Source: Massilia sp. Root351 (GTDB lineage Bacteria > Pseudomonadota > Gammaproteobacteria > Burkholderiales > Burkholderiaceae_D). Taken from it: a stretch of DNA of 64,000 nt. The stretch spans positions 249,859 through 313,858 of the forward strand of contig NZ_LMDJ01000001.1 in the NCBI RefSeq assembly GCF_001425045.1. The letters run 5' to 3'. The translations under genes were made by a program, and so were the position numbers. This document shows positions 7,571 to 17,975 of the stretch, piece by piece. Under the pieces are notes generated by a model that did not search any database, had not been told where the DNA came from, and saw only the letters and a list, made by a program, of their open reading frames with translations. Each line of letters starts with the position of its first letter. Within the stretch, counting starts at the first letter, position 1.

Positions 7571-9694
7571 TTGCGCATCAATCTACTGTGCGGCCTGGCC
7601 GCCACGATGGCCCCGGCAACGGCGGCAATGGCCGCCGACCCCGCACCGGACAGCCGTATCCTGCCGCAGGTGACCGTTACCGCCGAGGCCGAAGGCCTGC
7701 TGCCGCAGGCGTACGCGGGCGGCCAGCTGGCGCGCGGCGGCCGCCTCGGCCTGCTGGGCAACGTCGACACCATGGACACGCCGTTCCAGCTCAGCAGTTT
7801 CACCGCCCAGGCCATTGCCGACCAGCAGGCCGCCACCGTGGCCGACATGGTGCGGCTGGACCCGTCGGTGCGCAGCACGGCGCCGGGCGGCGACGTGGCG
7901 GACGCCTTCTTCGTGCGCGGCTTTGCGCTGGGCGACAACAACATCGGCGAAATCGCCTTCGACGGCCTGTACGGCGTGGCGCCCAACTACCGCCTCATGG
8001 CCGACTACGCCGAGCGTATCGAGGTGCTGAAAGGCCCGGCGGCCATGCTGTACGGCATGTCGCCGAACAGCGGGGTGGGCGGCAGTATCAACCTGGTGCC
8101 CAAGCGCGCCGGTGCCGACCTGAGCCGCGTGCGGGCCGACTTGTCGTCGCGTTCGCAGCTGGGCGGGCACCTCGACCTGAGCCGCCGTTTCGGCGCGCAG
8201 CGCCAGTTCGGCGCGCGCTTCAACGCCACGCTGCAGGACGGCGACACCGCGCTTGACCAGCAGTCGCGCCGCGCGCGCATGGGCGCGCTGGCGCTGGACT
8301 ACGAGGACGCACGCCTGCGCGTCACGCTGGACGCCATCGACCAGCGCGAGCAGGTCGACGCGCCGACGCGGCGGCCGTTCCTGAGCGCCGGCCTGGCCGT
8401 GCCGCAGGCGCCCGGCGCCCGGCGCAACCTGACCCAGCGCTGGGAATGGTACGACAGCACCGAACGCTCGGCGCTGCTGCGCGCCGAGTACCAGGCGGCG
8501 CGCGCGCTGACGCTGTTCGCCAGCCACGGCGCGGCCAGCTCGGACGTGCAGCGCCTGTTCAACACGCCGTCCATCGTCAACGCCGCCGGCGACACCAGCG
8601 TGGCGCCGGCCCGGGCCGGCTTCGATATCGAGCGCGACGCCGGCGAAGCGGGGCTGCGCGCCGCTTTCGCCACTGGCGCCGTGCGGCACCGGCTTACGCT
8701 GCAATGGAGCCGCTACAACGACCGCTACGGCACCGGCTCGGTGGCCGGGCAGGCCTACGCGTCGAATATCCACCGGCCTGCCGAACGGCCGGCGCAGGCC
8801 GTGTCCGCGCCGGCCTCGCTGCCGCTGCGTTCCGCCAGCCGGCTGGACGGCGCCGCCGTGTCGGACACCCTGTCCCTGTTCGGCGAGCGCCTGCAACTGA
8901 TGCTGGGCTTGCGCAAGCAGGACGTGCGCTCCGACAACTTCTCCCCCGCCGGCGCCGTGACGGCGCGCTACGACGATAGCGCCGTCACGCCGATGGTGGC
9001 CGTGGTGATCCAGCCGGCACACGGGCTGGCGCTGTACGGTAACTATGTGGAAGGCTTGAGCAAGGGCGACATCGCGCCCGGCACGGCCAGCAACGCTGGC
9101 GAGGTGTTCGCGCCCTACAAGGCCAGGCAGCGCGAAGTGGGCGTCAAGGTCGACCATGGCCGGCTGATGACCAGCCTGAGTGTGTTCCAGATCACGCGCC
9201 CGAGCGGCTTCATGAGCGGCAACGTGTTCGGCGTGGAAGGCGAACAGCGCAACCGCGGCGTCGAGTTGAACGCCTACGGCGCGGTCGCGGGCGGCCTGCG
9301 CCTGCACGGCGGGCTGGCCTGGACAGACGCCAAGCTCGTCAAGACCGGCAATCCCGCCACGGCGGGAAAGACCGCCGTCGGCGTGCCGGATCTCCAGCTC
9401 AGCGCGCAAGCCGAGTGGGATGTGCCGCAGCTGGCGGGGCTGACCCTGACCGGCGGCGTGCTGCACAACAGCGCGCAGTACGCCAACCAGGCCAACAGCC
9501 AGCGCTTGCCGGCCTGGACCACTGTCGATGCCGGAGCCCGCTACCGCACGGTGGTGGGCGGCAAGCAGGTGGTGCTGCGCGCCACGCTGCGCAATGCCGG
9601 CGGCAAAGACTACTGGTCCGGCGCGTCCACCTGGGGCACGCTCACGGCGGGGGCGCCGCGCAGCCTGCTGCTCTCGGCCACCACCGACTTCTGA
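7571..9694 (+). CDS. TonB-dependent siderophore receptor without STN domain
   Basis: This is a second outer membrane receptor, about 707 residues. It has a short signal peptide (to about residue 21, ATAAMA), a plug with VDTMDTPFQLSSFTAQAIAD and a beta-barrel ending SLLLSATTDF with a terminal Phe. It resembles ferrichrome/coprogen-type receptors. It lacks an STN domain, so it should transport only. A TTG at 7571 sits six bases after GGAG (7561-7564) and is preferred over a TTG four codons earlier. The gene follows the transducer after about 24 bases and probably shares its operon. The substrate is unknown. Confidence 0.88.
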   Translation: MRINLLCGLAATMAPATAAMAADPAPDSRILPQVTVTAEAEGLLPQAYAGGQLARGGRLGLLGNVDTMDTPFQLSSFTAQAIADQQAATVADMVRLDPSVRSTAPGGDVADAFFVRGFALGDNNIGEIAFDGLYGVAPNYRLMADYAERIEVLKGPAAMLYGMSPNSGVGGSINLVPKRAGADLSRVRADLSSRSQLGGHLDLSRRFGAQRQFGARFNATLQDGDTALDQQSRRARMGALALDYEDARLRVTLDAIDQREQVDAPTRRPFLSAGLAVPQAPGARRNLTQRWEWYDSTERSALLRAEYQAARALTLFASHGAASSDVQRLFNTPSIVNAAGDTSVAPARAGFDIERDAGEAGLRAAFATGAVRHRLTLQWSRYNDRYGTGSVAGQAYASNIHRPAERPAQAVSAPASLPLRSASRLDGAAVSDTLSLFGERLQLMLGLRKQDVRSDNFSPAGAVTARYDDSAVTPMVAVVIQPAHGLALYGNYVEGLSKGDIAPGTASNAGEVFAPYKARQREVGVKVDHGRLMTSLSVFQITRPSGFMSGNVFGVEGEQRNRGVELNAYGAVAGGLRLHGGLAWTDAKLVKTGNPATAGKTAVGVPDLQLSAQAEWDVPQLAGLTLTGGVLHNSAQYANQANSQRLPAWTTVDAGARYRTVVGGKQVVLRATLRNAGGKDYWSGASTWGTLTAGAPRSLLLSATTDF

Positions 9695-9721
9695 GCGGGC
9701 CGCGCCGGGGCGGCCGCGCGC

Positions 9722-10135
9722 TTAGGCGTGCAGGCCGGCGCCGGCGGCGTCGAACTTGCGCTCGATCAGCTCGATCTTGTAGCCGTCCGGGTCGGTGACA
9801 AAGGCAATCACGGTGCTGCCGCCCTTGACCGGGCCCGGTTCGCGCGTCACGTTGCCGCCGTTGGCCTTGACGGCGGCGCAGGCGCTGACGATGTCGTCGG
9901 CCGAGATGGCCAGGTGGCCGTAGGCCGTGCCCTGCTCGTACTCGGTGACGCCGTAGTTATAGGTCAGTTCCAGTTCCGCGTGGTCGGGATTGGAACCGTA
10001 GCCGACGAAGGCCAGCGTGTACTGGTATTCGGGATTGTCGCTGGTGCGCAGCAAGTTCATGCCGAGCACCTTGGTGTAGAAATCGATGGAGCGTTGCAGG
10101 TCGCCGACCCGCAGCATGGTGTGCAGTATGCGCAT
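9722..10135 (-). CDS. gloA: Lactoylglutathione lyase (glyoxalase I)
   Basis: This 137-residue VOC-fold enzyme converts the methylglyoxal-glutathione hemithioacetal to S-lactoylglutathione. The four expected metal ligands of bacterial GlxI are present at the same numbering as in E. coli: His5, Glu56, His74 and Glu122. The start [10 protein letters not shown] at 10135 fits the family and has AGGA upstream; an ATG four codons earlier (10147) would add residues not found in relatives. It is convergent with the TonB receptor gene. Confidence 0.93.
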   Translation of the reverse strand: MRILHTMLRVGDLQRSIDFYTKVLGMNLLRTSDNPEYQYTLAFVGYGSNPDHAELELTYNYGVTEYEQGTAYGHLAISADDIVSACAAVKANGGNVTREPGPVKGGSTVIAFVTDPDGYKIELIERKFDAAGAGLHA

Positions 10136-10209
10136 AGAAATCCTCATGTAAAAGCAGGATTCTATGCGCTTTGCCGCGATCGCGCTGGCGCTGCGGCCAG
10201 CGCCGGCGT

Positions 10210-10713
10210 TTAGCGGTTGCCGGGGTTGGTCGGGTTGTAGCCGCTGCCGCCCAGGTCGCTCTGCAGCGTGCTGCTGCCCGAGCCCATCACGCTGCCGCTG
10301 GCGGTGCGGTAGCCGGCGCCGGGCGTGGTGCCGTAGTAGCTGTGGATCTGGTTGCTGAACTCGGCGCTGGCCATGTCGGGCCAGTGGTCCTTGTCGAAGC
10401 CGGGGGCGTTTTCCAGGCGCTCCTTGCTCACATCCAGGATGAAGCGCTTGTTCACGGTGTCCAGTTCCAGCGCCTGGAAGGGTACGGCGAACAGCTTGTT
10501 GCCCATGCCCAGGATACCGCCGAAGGACAGCACCGCGTACGCCACTTGCCCGGTCTGCATGTCGAGCATGAACTCCTTGATGTCGCCCAGGTCCTCATCC
10601 ATGCGGTTGTACACGTCTTCACCCATCAGCGTGTCGGCCCCCATCAGGCGCGGGCCGGGGCCGCTGTCGGTGTCGCGGTAAATGCCAAAAGTGTCTCGGT
10701 CCAGATAGCTCAT
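10210..10713 (-). CDS. PRC-barrel domain protein
   Basis: This 167-residue cytoplasmic protein has a PRC-barrel-like domain (about residues 17-95, with [21 protein letters not shown] and [23 protein letters not shown]). The C-terminal quarter is Gly/Ser/Thr/Asn-rich and likely disordered. The ATG at 10713 follows GGAGACGACA. Such proteins are common stress- or envelope-linked accessory proteins in this group; no specific function can be assigned. Confidence 0.85.
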   Translation of the reverse strand: MSYLDRDTFGIYRDTDSGPGPRLMGADTLMGEDVYNRMDEDLGDIKEFMLDMQTGQVAYAVLSFGGILGMGNKLFAVPFQALELDTVNKRFILDVSKERLENAPGFDKDHWPDMASAEFSNQIHSYYGTTPGAGYRTASGSVMGSGSSTLQSDLGGSGYNPTNPGNR

Positions 10714-10794
10714 TGTCGTCTCCAATTCGAGTAAGGCCGGCCGGGCAAAAACCGGCAAAAGGTTGCCCGTCGTGCGTGCTCTTTCAGTTCCCTT

Positions 10795-12132
10795 TTAGTT
10801 TCCCTTGGGCGTGACGCGCCAGATGATGTTGCCGACATCGTCGGCCACCAGCAGCGCGCCGCCCTTATCTACCGCCACCCCCACCGGGCGGCCCTGCGCC
10901 TTGCCGTCCCGGTTCAGGAAGCCGGCCAGGAAATCTTGCGGCGGGCCGGACGGCTGGCCGTTGGCAAACGGCACGAACACCACTTTGTAGCCGCTGTGCG
11001 GCTTGCGGTTCCACGAGCCGTGCTGGCCGATGAAGGCGCCGTTCCGGTAGCGTTCGGGGAACAGCTGCCCTTCGTAGAACGCCAGGCCCAGCGAAGCGGT
11101 ATGGCCGCCCAGCGCGTAGTCGGGCGCGATCGCCGTGGCCACCAGTTCCGGCCTGGGCGGCTTGACGCGCGCGTCCACGTTCTGGCCGAAGTAGCTGTAG
11201 GGCCAGCCGTAGAAGCCGCCTTCCTTCACCGAGGTCAGGTAGTCCGGCACCAGGTCGTTGCCCAGCTCGTCGCGTTCGTTGACCACGGTCCATAGCGCCT
11301 TTGACTGCGGCTGCCAGGCCATGCCGTTCGGATTGCGCAGGCCGGTGGCGAACAGCCTGGCTTTATTGGTGGCCAGGTCCAGCTGCCAGATGGCGGCGCG
11401 GCCTTCCTCCTTGTCCATGCCGTTCTCGCCCACGTTGCTGTTCGAGCCCACCGTGGCGTACAGGTATTTGCCGTCCGGGCTGGCGATGATGTTCTTGGTC
11501 CAGTGGTGGTTCAGCGGGCCGCCCGGCAAGTCCATCACCTTCACCGGTGCGGCCGTGATCTCGGTCTGGCCTTCCTGGTAGGGGAACTTGACCACCGCGT
11601 CGGTGTTGGCCACGTACAGGTCCTGGCCCACCAGCGCCACGCCGAACGGCGAATGCAGGTTCTTCAGGAACACGCTGCGGGTTTTCGCCACGCCGTTGGC
11701 GTCGATGCCGCGCAGCAGCGTGATGCGGTTGGCCGATTGCGTGACGGCGCCGGCCTTCTTCATCTGCGACTTCATGATCTTGCCCTTGATGCCTTTGTCA
11801 TCCTCCGGCTTGGGCGGGGCGTTGCTTTCCACCACAAGCACGTCGCCGTTCGGCAATACATACACCCAGCGCGGATGGTCCAGGTCCCGCGCGTAGGCGC
11901 GCACCGAGAAGCCGGCCGCCGCCACCGGCGCGCCATTGGCGGCCCAGCGCGCCACCGGCGCCACGTTGACCGTGGGGATCAGCGAGCGCTCGGGCGCGGG
12001 CAGCACGGGTTGCGGTCCGAAACCGGGCGGATACTGCTGGGCTTCGGCTGCGCCGGTCATGACAACCAGCGCGGCAGCGGCAAAGGCGGCCAGGGCGAGT
12101 GCGGGGCGGATCGGTGCGGCGTTCGAGCTCAT
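10795..12132 (-). CDS. Secreted sorbosone dehydrogenase-like (PQQ-type beta-propeller) protein
   Basis: This 445-residue protein has a signal peptide (about 1-31, ending AEA) and a six-bladed beta-propeller of the glucose/sorbosone dehydrogenase class. Typical blade motifs are seen: [19 protein letters not shown] near the start, [22 protein letters not shown] in the middle, [10 protein letters not shown], and [18 protein letters not shown] near the end. Relatives are periplasmic soluble dehydrogenases, many of which bind PQQ. The true substrate is not evident, and the C-terminal end lacks a cytochrome domain. Confidence 0.87.
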   Translation of the reverse strand: MSSNAAPIRPALALAAFAAAALVVMTGAAEAQQYPPGFGPQPVLPAPERSLIPTVNVAPVARWAANGAPVAAAGFSVRAYARDLDHPRWVYVLPNGDVLVVESNAPPKPEDDKGIKGKIMKSQMKKAGAVTQSANRITLLRGIDANGVAKTRSVFLKNLHSPFGVALVGQDLYVANTDAVVKFPYQEGQTEITAAPVKVMDLPGGPLNHHWTKNIIASPDGKYLYATVGSNSNVGENGMDKEEGRAAIWQLDLATNKARLFATGLRNPNGMAWQPQSKALWTVVNERDELGNDLVPDYLTSVKEGGFYGWPYSYFGQNVDARVKPPRPELVATAIAPDYALGGHTASLGLAFYEGQLFPERYRNGAFIGQHGSWNRKPHSGYKVVFVPFANGQPSGPPQDFLAGFLNRDGKAQGRPVGVAVDKGGALLVADDVGNIIWRVTPKGN

Positions 12133-12182
12133 GGGCGGCGTCTCTCGGTGGGTGGTCGTTCGGCTGGGGCGGTTGCGGCGCG

Positions 12183-12440
12183 TCAGTCCTGTTTCACTCC
12201 GGCTTGCGGCTGGGCCTTGCCGGGCGCGCGCGGTTGCACTTTTTCCACACCGCGCACGCCGTGCAGGTCGGTGTCCACCAGGCCTTGTTCAAGGTCGCTG
12301 GCGGCTTGCCGGATCACGCTGCGCGCTTTGGGCGGATGGCCGTCGGGCGACTCGTCGCGCTCGTGCGGCAGGCGTTTTTCATCGTCGCTGCGCACCGGCG
12401 TCTCGGTGTTGACCTGGCGGTCCTTGGCTTCGGTAACCAT
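12183..12440 (-). CDS. Small highly charged hypothetical protein
   Basis: This 85-residue protein is very hydrophilic, rich in Asp, Glu, Arg, Lys, Pro and Gln, with no hydrophobic segment. It is probably largely disordered. The ATG at 12440 ([10 protein letters not shown]) has GGGAGG eight bases upstream, which makes translation likely despite the lack of a recognised domain. It lies 50 bases upstream of the sorbosone-dehydrogenase-like gene and could be co-transcribed with it. Function unknown. Confidence 0.6.
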   Translation of the reverse strand: MVTEAKDRQVNTETPVRSDDEKRLPHERDESPDGHPPKARSVIRQAASDLEQGLVDTDLHGVRGVEKVQPRAPGKAQPQAGVKQD

Positions 12441-12590
12441 GATCGGCCTCCCTTGTCTGCATTGAGGAATCATCTTAGCGCCGCGAACGGTGCGCAGTCG
12501 CGCAATTGAACTTTATTGAAACAGTGCATCTTTTGCATGAACTCAGGTAACATTCCTGCTTGTGCCGTCAGCCCAGAAGAGAACTCAGCC

Positions 12591-13544
12591 GTGAAGCCCG
12601 AACTCGCCCAGCAGCAGGACCGTCCACCCGAACCGCACGATCAGCACGCCGCGCCCGCCAACTGCCTGAACTGCAACGCCGGCATCAGCGGCAATTACTG
12701 TCACAACTGCGGCCAGGAAACACGCACCCATGCGCCCAGCTTCATGGAATTTGCGCACGAGTTCGTCGGCCATTACGTGGCGCTGGAAGGGCGGCTGTGG
12801 GGCACCTTTACGCGCCTGCTGTTCCGCCCGGGCGCGCTCACCAATGAATACCTGGCCGGGCGCCGCAAGCGCTACGTGGAGCCGCTGCGCCTGTACCTGA
12901 CGCTGAGCATCCTGTTTTTCGCGCTGCTGAAATTCACCAATACCGAAGTGATCAACCTGGACGCCAAGACGCCGCAGCCGGCGGCCGAGGTGGCGCAGGC
13001 GGTCAAGCAGGAGGCGCAGGGCATACGCCGCGAGATCATCGCCAACGGCACGGTCAAGGACAAGGAAGGGCGCGACGTGATGCTGCAGGAGACCGTGCGC
13101 TCCAAATCGCCGCGCATGGCCGACGCCATCGAGAACTTCGACAAGCTGCCCGCCGAACGCAAGGGCCAGGCGCTGTCGGACGGCTTCTTCCGCTACGGGC
13201 CGTACGCCATGTTCGCGCTGATGCCGCTGTTCGCGCTGTACCTGAAGGTGTTGTACCTGGGATCGGGCCGGCGCTACGGCGAGCACCTGCTGTTCGCGCT
13301 GCACACCAGTTCGTTTGCCTTCGTCATGTTCGCGGCGATCAAGCTGATCCCGGAAGACAATTTCTTCACCTTCGTGCTGCTGTGCTGGCTGGTCGGCTAT
13401 CTGCCGTGGGCCATGCGCCGGGTGTACGGCGGCAGCCGGAGCGCGACGGCGCTGCGCTGGACGGTGCTGATGATGGCGCACGGCATTTCGCTGGCCATCG
13501 CCATCACCGTGGCCATGGGCGCCGGGGTGGCCACGGCGCACTAG
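12591..13544 (+). CDS. DUF3667-type membrane protein with zinc-ribbon
   Basis: This roughly 317-residue protein has an N-terminal zinc-ribbon CLNCNAGISGNYCHNC (CxxC-x8-CxxC), then a conserved block with FMEFAHEFVGHYVALEGRLWGTFTRLLFRPGALTNEYLAGRRKRYV, then about four membrane segments separated by a charged helical stretch. This matches DUF3667 proteins, whose role is unknown. I chose GTG at 12591 because AGAAGAGA lies eight bases upstream; an in-frame ATG at 12537 without a ribosome binding site is the alternative and would add 18 residues. Confidence 0.8.
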   Translation: MKPELAQQQDRPPEPHDQHAAPANCLNCNAGISGNYCHNCGQETRTHAPSFMEFAHEFVGHYVALEGRLWGTFTRLLFRPGALTNEYLAGRRKRYVEPLRLYLTLSILFFALLKFTNTEVINLDAKTPQPAAEVAQAVKQEAQGIRREIIANGTVKDKEGRDVMLQETVRSKSPRMADAIENFDKLPAERKGQALSDGFFRYGPYAMFALMPLFALYLKVLYLGSGRRYGEHLLFALHTSSFAFVMFAAIKLIPEDNFFTFVLLCWLVGYLPWAMRRVYGGSRSATALRWTVLMMAHGISLAIAITVAMGAGVATAH

Positions 13545-13558
13545 GCCGGCAGGACGGG

Positions 13559-13939
13559 CTACTCGGGCGCCACCGCCGGCTGCCACAGCTCGACCTTGTT
13601 GCCGTCCGGGTCCATGAACCAGCCGAAGCGGCCGTAGTCGAAGGTCTGCGGATCGCCCACCAGTTCGGCGCCGCCGGCCACCACCTGGGCCAATGCCTCG
13701 TCCAGGTTGTCCACCACCAGGTTGAACATGAACTCGCGCTTGGACGGCGCGAAGTAACCGGTGGTGTCCTTGAACGGGCTGAACACGGTGCAGCCGCCGG
13801 CCGGCATGGCGCCGGGGAAGAAGGACGCGTAGTCGGTGGATTCGCCGGGGAAGCCCAGGTGGGCCTGGTACCAGCTCATCAGCGCTTGCGGATTGCGCGA
13901 TTTGAAAAAGACGCCGCCCACGCCCAATGCTTTTGCCAT
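13559..13939 (-). CDS. VOC family (glyoxalase/bleomycin resistance-like) protein
   Basis: This 126-residue protein has one vicinal oxygen chelate domain: [23 protein letters not shown] at the start and [15 protein letters not shown] at the end. The metal-binding pattern is incomplete compared with glyoxalase I, so it may be a binding or lyase-type relative of unknown substrate. It is transcribed away from nadK, with a LexA box lying in the shared intergenic space about 90 bases upstream of its start. Confidence 0.82.
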   Translation of the reverse strand: MAKALGVGGVFFKSRNPQALMSWYQAHLGFPGESTDYASFFPGAMPAGGCTVFSPFKDTTGYFAPSKREFMFNLVVDNLDEALAQVVAGGAELVGDPQTFDYGRFGWFMDPDGNKVELWQPAVAPE

Positions 13940-14001
13940 GCTGTTCTCCCTGTGGTGATGACCGCTGTTGTCGCCGGTCGTTATCCTTGATGCAATCTTG
14001 C

Positions 14002-14046
14002 TTGCACTCCGCCGCCGGCCGTTTTATACTGTTTGCATATACAGTA
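14002..14046 (+). promoter_or_regulatory. SOS (LexA) box over the nadK-recN promoter
   Basis: TTGCAC (14002-14007), a 17-base spacer and TATACT (14025-14030) form a good sigma-70 promoter. The -10 is overlapped by a LexA box at 14027-14046 with perfect CTGT-N8-ACAG half-sites (14029-14032 and 14041-14044). This fits the known SOS control of recN; here nadK would be co-induced. Confidence 0.88.
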
Positions 14047-14145
14047 TTTGTGTGCGTTTGCTGCATGGCAGAAGGCTGCATTATCGGTTACTCTGACTGG
14101 TGTTGCCACCCCAAGTTGCTCCCCCCAATCAAGACCGAGAGATCT

Positions 14146-15048
14146 ATGCCCGCCACGCAAGCCCTATTCAACACCATCGCCCTGGTTGTCCGCCAAAACA
14201 CGGCCGGTATCGAAACGCCGGTCCGCAGCCTGCTGGCGTTCCTGCAGGAAGGCGGCCACCACATCGTGCTGGAGGCGGAAACGGCGGCCCACCTGGGCAT
14301 GCAGGATTACCCGGCCATGACGCCGGACGAGATCGGCCGGCACGCCAGCGCGGCCATCGTCATGGGCGGCGACGGCACCATGCTGGGCCTGGCGCGCCAG
14401 CTCGCGCCCTACGACGTGCCGCTGATCGGCATCAACCAGGGCCGGCTCGGCTTCATGACCGACATTCCGCTGGAAGGCATGCTGCCCATCCTGGCGCAGA
14501 TGCTGGCCGGCAGCTACCAGGCCGAGCGGCGCACCCTGCTGGAAGGCAGCGTGCTGCGCGACGGCAAGGAAATCCATGTCGGCCTGGCGGTCAACGACGT
14601 GGTGGTGTCGCGCGGCGCCGGCGCCGGCATGGCTGAGCTGCGGGTCGATGTCGATACCCACTTCATGTACAACCAGCGCTCGGACGGCCTGATCATCTCG
14701 ACCCCCACCGGCTCGACCGCCTACGCGCTGTCGGCCGGCGGGCCGCTGCTGCATCCCACGCTGGGCGGCATCGTGCTGGTGCCGATCGCGCCGCACGCGC
14801 TGTCGAACCGGCCCATCGTGCTGCCGGATTCGAGCGAGATCCAGATCGAGATCGTGCGCGGGCGCGACATCACCGTCAATTTCGACATGCAGACCTTCGC
14901 CAGCCTGCAGGCGCAGGACCGCATCATCATCAAGCGTTCGCCGCACGCCATCACCTTCCTGCACCCGGAAGGCTGGAGCTACTACAACACGCTGCGCGAA
15001 AAGCTGCACTGGAACGAATACCCGTCCACCGACGGCAAATTAGTCTGA
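14146..15048 (+). CDS. nadK: NAD kinase
   Basis: This 300-residue ATP-NAD kinase makes NADP from NAD in the cytoplasm. The GGDG signature lies at residues 74-77 and the second conserved block NDVVVSRG follows near 150; [17 protein letters not shown] is the typical nucleotide-binding strand-turn. The ATG at 14146 follows GAGAGA. The gene sits about 100 bases after a LexA-box promoter and 30 bases before recN, so it is probably part of an SOS-inducible operon. Confidence 0.95.
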   Translation: MPATQALFNTIALVVRQNTAGIETPVRSLLAFLQEGGHHIVLEAETAAHLGMQDYPAMTPDEIGRHASAAIVMGGDGTMLGLARQLAPYDVPLIGINQGRLGFMTDIPLEGMLPILAQMLAGSYQAERRTLLEGSVLRDGKEIHVGLAVNDVVVSRGAGAGMAELRVDVDTHFMYNQRSDGLIISTPTGSTAYALSAGGPLLHPTLGGIVLVPIAPHALSNRPIVLPDSSEIQIEIVRGRDITVNFDMQTFASLQAQDRIIIKRSPHAITFLHPEGWSYYNTLREKLHWNEYPSTDGKLV

Positions 15049-15078
15049 CACTGGTCCAACTTCACTTTGCTATTGCCC

Positions 15079-16746
15079 ATGCTGCGTACCCTGTCCATCC
15101 GCGACTTCGTCATTGTCGACACCATCGAGCTTGAATTTTCCGCCGGCTTCACCGTCTTCACCGGCGAAACCGGCGCCGGCAAATCCATCCTGATCGACGC
15201 GCTGACCCTGGCGCTGGGCGGGCGCGGCGACGCCAGCGTGGTGCGCGAAGGCGCGGCCAAGGCCGACATCACGGCCGACTTCGCCGTGACCGAGCAGGCC
15301 GCCGCCTGGCTGGCCGCCAACGAGTTCGCCACCGACGAGGGCGGGGCGCTGCTGCGCCGCGTGATCGACAACGCCGGCCGTTCCAAGGCCTACATCAACG
15401 GCGTGGCCGCCACCGCCGCCCAGCTGCGCGAGCTGGGCGACCTGCTGGTCGACATCCACGGCCAGCACGCCCACCAGTCGCTGCTGAAAACGGACGCGCA
15501 GCGCGAGCTGCTGGACAACCAGGCCATCATCAAGGACGGCGCCGCCGCCGAGTCCCTGAAGGCGGTGGCCGCCGCGCACAAGGCCTGGCGCGCGCTGGCG
15601 CGCCAGCTGGAGGAATACGAAACCAACGCCGCCAACCTGGCCTACGAGCGCGAACGCCTGGAGTGGCAGGTGGGCGAACTGGACAAGCTGGCCGCCAAGC
15701 CCGGCGAGTGGCAGGACATCTCCAACGAGCACAGCCGCCTGTCGCACGCGGCCAGCCTGCTGGAAGGCGCGCAGGAAGCGCTGGCCGCCATCTCCGAAGC
15801 GGAAGACCATCCCATCGTCTCGCAGCTCGGTTCGCTGAGCCAGAAGCTGGGCAAGCTGGCCGCCATCGACACCGAGCTGCAGCCCACGGTGGACCTGATC
15901 GAATCGGCCCGCATCCAGCTGCAGGAATCGGTGTACGCGCTGAACACCTACCTGGACCGGGTGGAGCTGGACCCGGACCGCCTGCGCCAGGTGGACGCGC
16001 GCATGGAAGCGCTGCATTCGGCCGCGCGCAAGTTCCGTGTGGCGCCGGACGACCTGCCGGACGAGCACGCGCAGCTGTCGGCCAAGCTGCGCCAGCTGGC
16101 CGACGCCAGCGACCTGGACAGCCTGCGCCAGCAGGAAGAACAGCTGAAGGCGGCCTATATGGCGCTGGCGCGCCGGCTGTCCGCCACCCGCGCCGCCGCT
16201 GCCAGGGGCCTGGCTACCGCCGTCACGCAGGCCATGCAGGAACTGAACATGACCGGCGGCGCCTTCGACATTGCGCTCAACCCCTGCGAGCCGGGCGCGC
16301 GCGGGCTGGAGCAGGTGGAATTCCTGGTGGCCGGCCACGCCGGCGTAGCGCCGCGTCCGCTGGCCAAGGTCGCCTCCGGCGGCGAGCTGGCGCGCATCGC
16401 ACTGGCCATTTCCGTCATCACCTCCAACGCCACCGCCACGCCGACCCTGATTTTCGACGAAGTCGACAGCGGTATCGGCGGCGGCGTGGCCGAGGTGGTG
16501 GGGCGCCTGCTGAAGCGCCTGGGCCAGGCGCGCCAGGTGCTGTGCGTGACGCACTTGCCGCAGGTGGCCAGCCAGGCCAACCAGCACTTCCAGGTGGCCA
16601 AGGGCACGCTGGACAACGGCAAGACCGCTTCCCGCATCGACGTGCTCGACAGCAAGGCCCGCGTGGAAGAAGTGGCGCGCATGCTGGGCGGGCTGGAAAT
16701 CACCGCCACCACCCGCAAGCACGCCCGGGAGTTGTTGGCTTTATAA
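15079..16746 (+). CDS. recN: DNA repair protein RecN
   Basis: This 555-residue SMC-like ATPase takes part in double-strand break repair. It has Walker A GETGAGKS at residues 29-36, a central coiled-coil region rich in Ala, Gln and Glu, and near the C-terminus the ABC signature KVASGGELARIALAISV and Walker B PTLIFDEVDSGIGG. The ATG at 15079 gives the family start MLRTLSIRDFVIVD. It lies downstream of nadK behind a shared LexA box, as expected for an SOS gene. Confidence 0.96.
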   Translation: MLRTLSIRDFVIVDTIELEFSAGFTVFTGETGAGKSILIDALTLALGGRGDASVVREGAAKADITADFAVTEQAAAWLAANEFATDEGGALLRRVIDNAGRSKAYINGVAATAAQLRELGDLLVDIHGQHAHQSLLKTDAQRELLDNQAIIKDGAAAESLKAVAAAHKAWRALARQLEEYETNAANLAYERERLEWQVGELDKLAAKPGEWQDISNEHSRLSHAASLLEGAQEALAAISEAEDHPIVSQLGSLSQKLGKLAAIDTELQPTVDLIESARIQLQESVYALNTYLDRVELDPDRLRQVDARMEALHSAARKFRVAPDDLPDEHAQLSAKLRQLADASDLDSLRQQEEQLKAAYMALARRLSATRAAAARGLATAVTQAMQELNMTGGAFDIALNPCEPGARGLEQVEFLVAGHAGVAPRPLAKVASGGELARIALAISVITSNATATPTLIFDEVDSGIGGGVAEVVGRLLKRLGQARQVLCVTHLPQVASQANQHFQVAKGTLDNGKTASRIDVLDSKARVEEVARMLGGLEITATTRKHARELLAL

Positions 16747-16776
16747 TGTCGGGTCTTCCTCCCGTCATTGCGATCC

Positions 16777-17886
16777 ATGGCCTTCCTCAAAGAACCACCC
16801 CACACCCACGGCAGTCCCGGCGGCAGCGCCGTGGTGCTGGTCAACCTCGGCACGCCGGATGCGCCCACGCGCTCGGCGGTACGGCGCTACCTGAAACAGT
16901 TCCTGTCCGACCCGCGCGTGGTGGAGATTCCGCGCGCGCTGTGGTGGTTCATTCTCAACCTCATCATCCTGCCTTTCCGTTCCGGCCAGTCCGCCAAAAA
17001 ATACGCGTCGATCTGGACCCGCGAGGGCTCGCCGCTCAAGGTCAACACCCAGGAGCAGGCGCTGCTGCTGCGCGCCGCGCTGGGCGAGCGCGGCCATGAC
17101 CACGTCACCGTCGCCATGGCCATGCGCTACGGTTCGCCGTCGCTGCCGGACGTGCTGGCGCGCCTGAAGGCGGACGGCTGCGAGCGCGTGCTGCTGCTGC
17201 CGGCCTATCCGCAGTATTCGGGCACCACCACCGGCTCCATCTACGACGCCGTGTTCGCCCATTACAAACAGATCCGCAACGTGCCGGAACTGCGCTTCAT
17301 CCGCAATTACCACGACCATGAGGGCTATATCCACGCGCTGCAGGAGTCCATCCTGGCGCACTGGGAGGCGCACGGCCGTCCGGAAAAACTGGTGCTGAGC
17401 TTCCACGGCGTGCCCAAGCGCACCCTGCTGCTGGGCGACCCCTACCACTGCGAATGCCTGAAAACGGCGCGCCTGCTGGCCGCCAGGCTGAAGTTGACGC
17501 CGGAGCAATACGTGGTCACTTTCCAGTCCCGCTTCGGCAAGGCCGAGTGGCTGCAGCCCTACACGGCGCCCACCGTGCAGCAGCTGGCGCGCGACGGCGT
17601 GCGCCGGGTGGACGTGATCTGCCCCGGCTTCACCAGCGACTGCCTGGAAACCCTGGAAGAAATCGCCATGGAAGTGCGGCACGACTTCATGGCCGCCGGC
17701 GGCAAGGAATTCCACTACATCCCCTGCCTGAACGCCACCGCCGGCTGGATCGCCGCGCTGGCCGAGATCGCCGAACAGCACATGATAGGCTGGCCGACCA
17801 TGGTGGCCCAGCCCCAGCGCGATGCTCTCAAGAAAGAGGGCGAAGCCGCGCGCGCGGCCGCCCTCAAGCTTGGTGCGGAAAACTGA
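16777..17886 (+). CDS. hemH: Ferrochelatase
   Basis: This 369-residue enzyme inserts Fe2+ into protoporphyrin IX, the last step of heme synthesis. The conserved N-terminal [11 protein letters not shown] and the active-site histidine in LSFHGVPKR (near residue 210) are present, as is the acidic stretch [15 protein letters not shown]. The start at 16777 gives [12 protein letters not shown]. It follows recN after 30 bases, an arrangement common in Burkholderiales. A long near-perfect hairpin at 17894-17931 follows the stop. Confidence 0.95.
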   Translation: MAFLKEPPHTHGSPGGSAVVLVNLGTPDAPTRSAVRRYLKQFLSDPRVVEIPRALWWFILNLIILPFRSGQSAKKYASIWTREGSPLKVNTQEQALLLRAALGERGHDHVTVAMAMRYGSPSLPDVLARLKADGCERVLLLPAYPQYSGTTTGSIYDAVFAHYKQIRNVPELRFIRNYHDHEGYIHALQESILAHWEAHGRPEKLVLSFHGVPKRTLLLGDPYHCECLKTARLLAARLKLTPEQYVVTFQSRFGKAEWLQPYTAPTVQQLARDGVRRVDVICPGFTSDCLETLEEIAMEVRHDFMAAGGKEFHYIPCLNATAGWIAALAEIAEQHMIGWPTMVAQPQRDALKKEGEAARAAALKLGAEN

Positions 17887-17893
17887 CGCTCGC

Positions 17894-17931
17894 CCGGCAA
17901 TGCTGTCCAAGTGATAATCAGCACTTGCCGG
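17894..17931 (+). terminator. Hairpin after hemH, possible terminator
   Basis: CCGGCAATGCTG (17894-17905) pairs with CAGCA-C-TTGCCGG (17919-17931), giving a 12-bp stem with one bulged C. There is no T run, so it may be a Rho-dependent end or an RNA-stabilising hairpin. Confidence 0.4.
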
Positions 17932-17975
17932 TGGTGAGTGCCAGCCTGTTACAATACCCGGTCTTCGGGCGGCAA

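Noticed and set aside
12516-12590. TTG at 12516 as start of the DUF3667 gene
   Set aside because: No ribosome binding site, and the added residues do not belong to the family; GTG at 12591 or ATG at 12537 is more likely.
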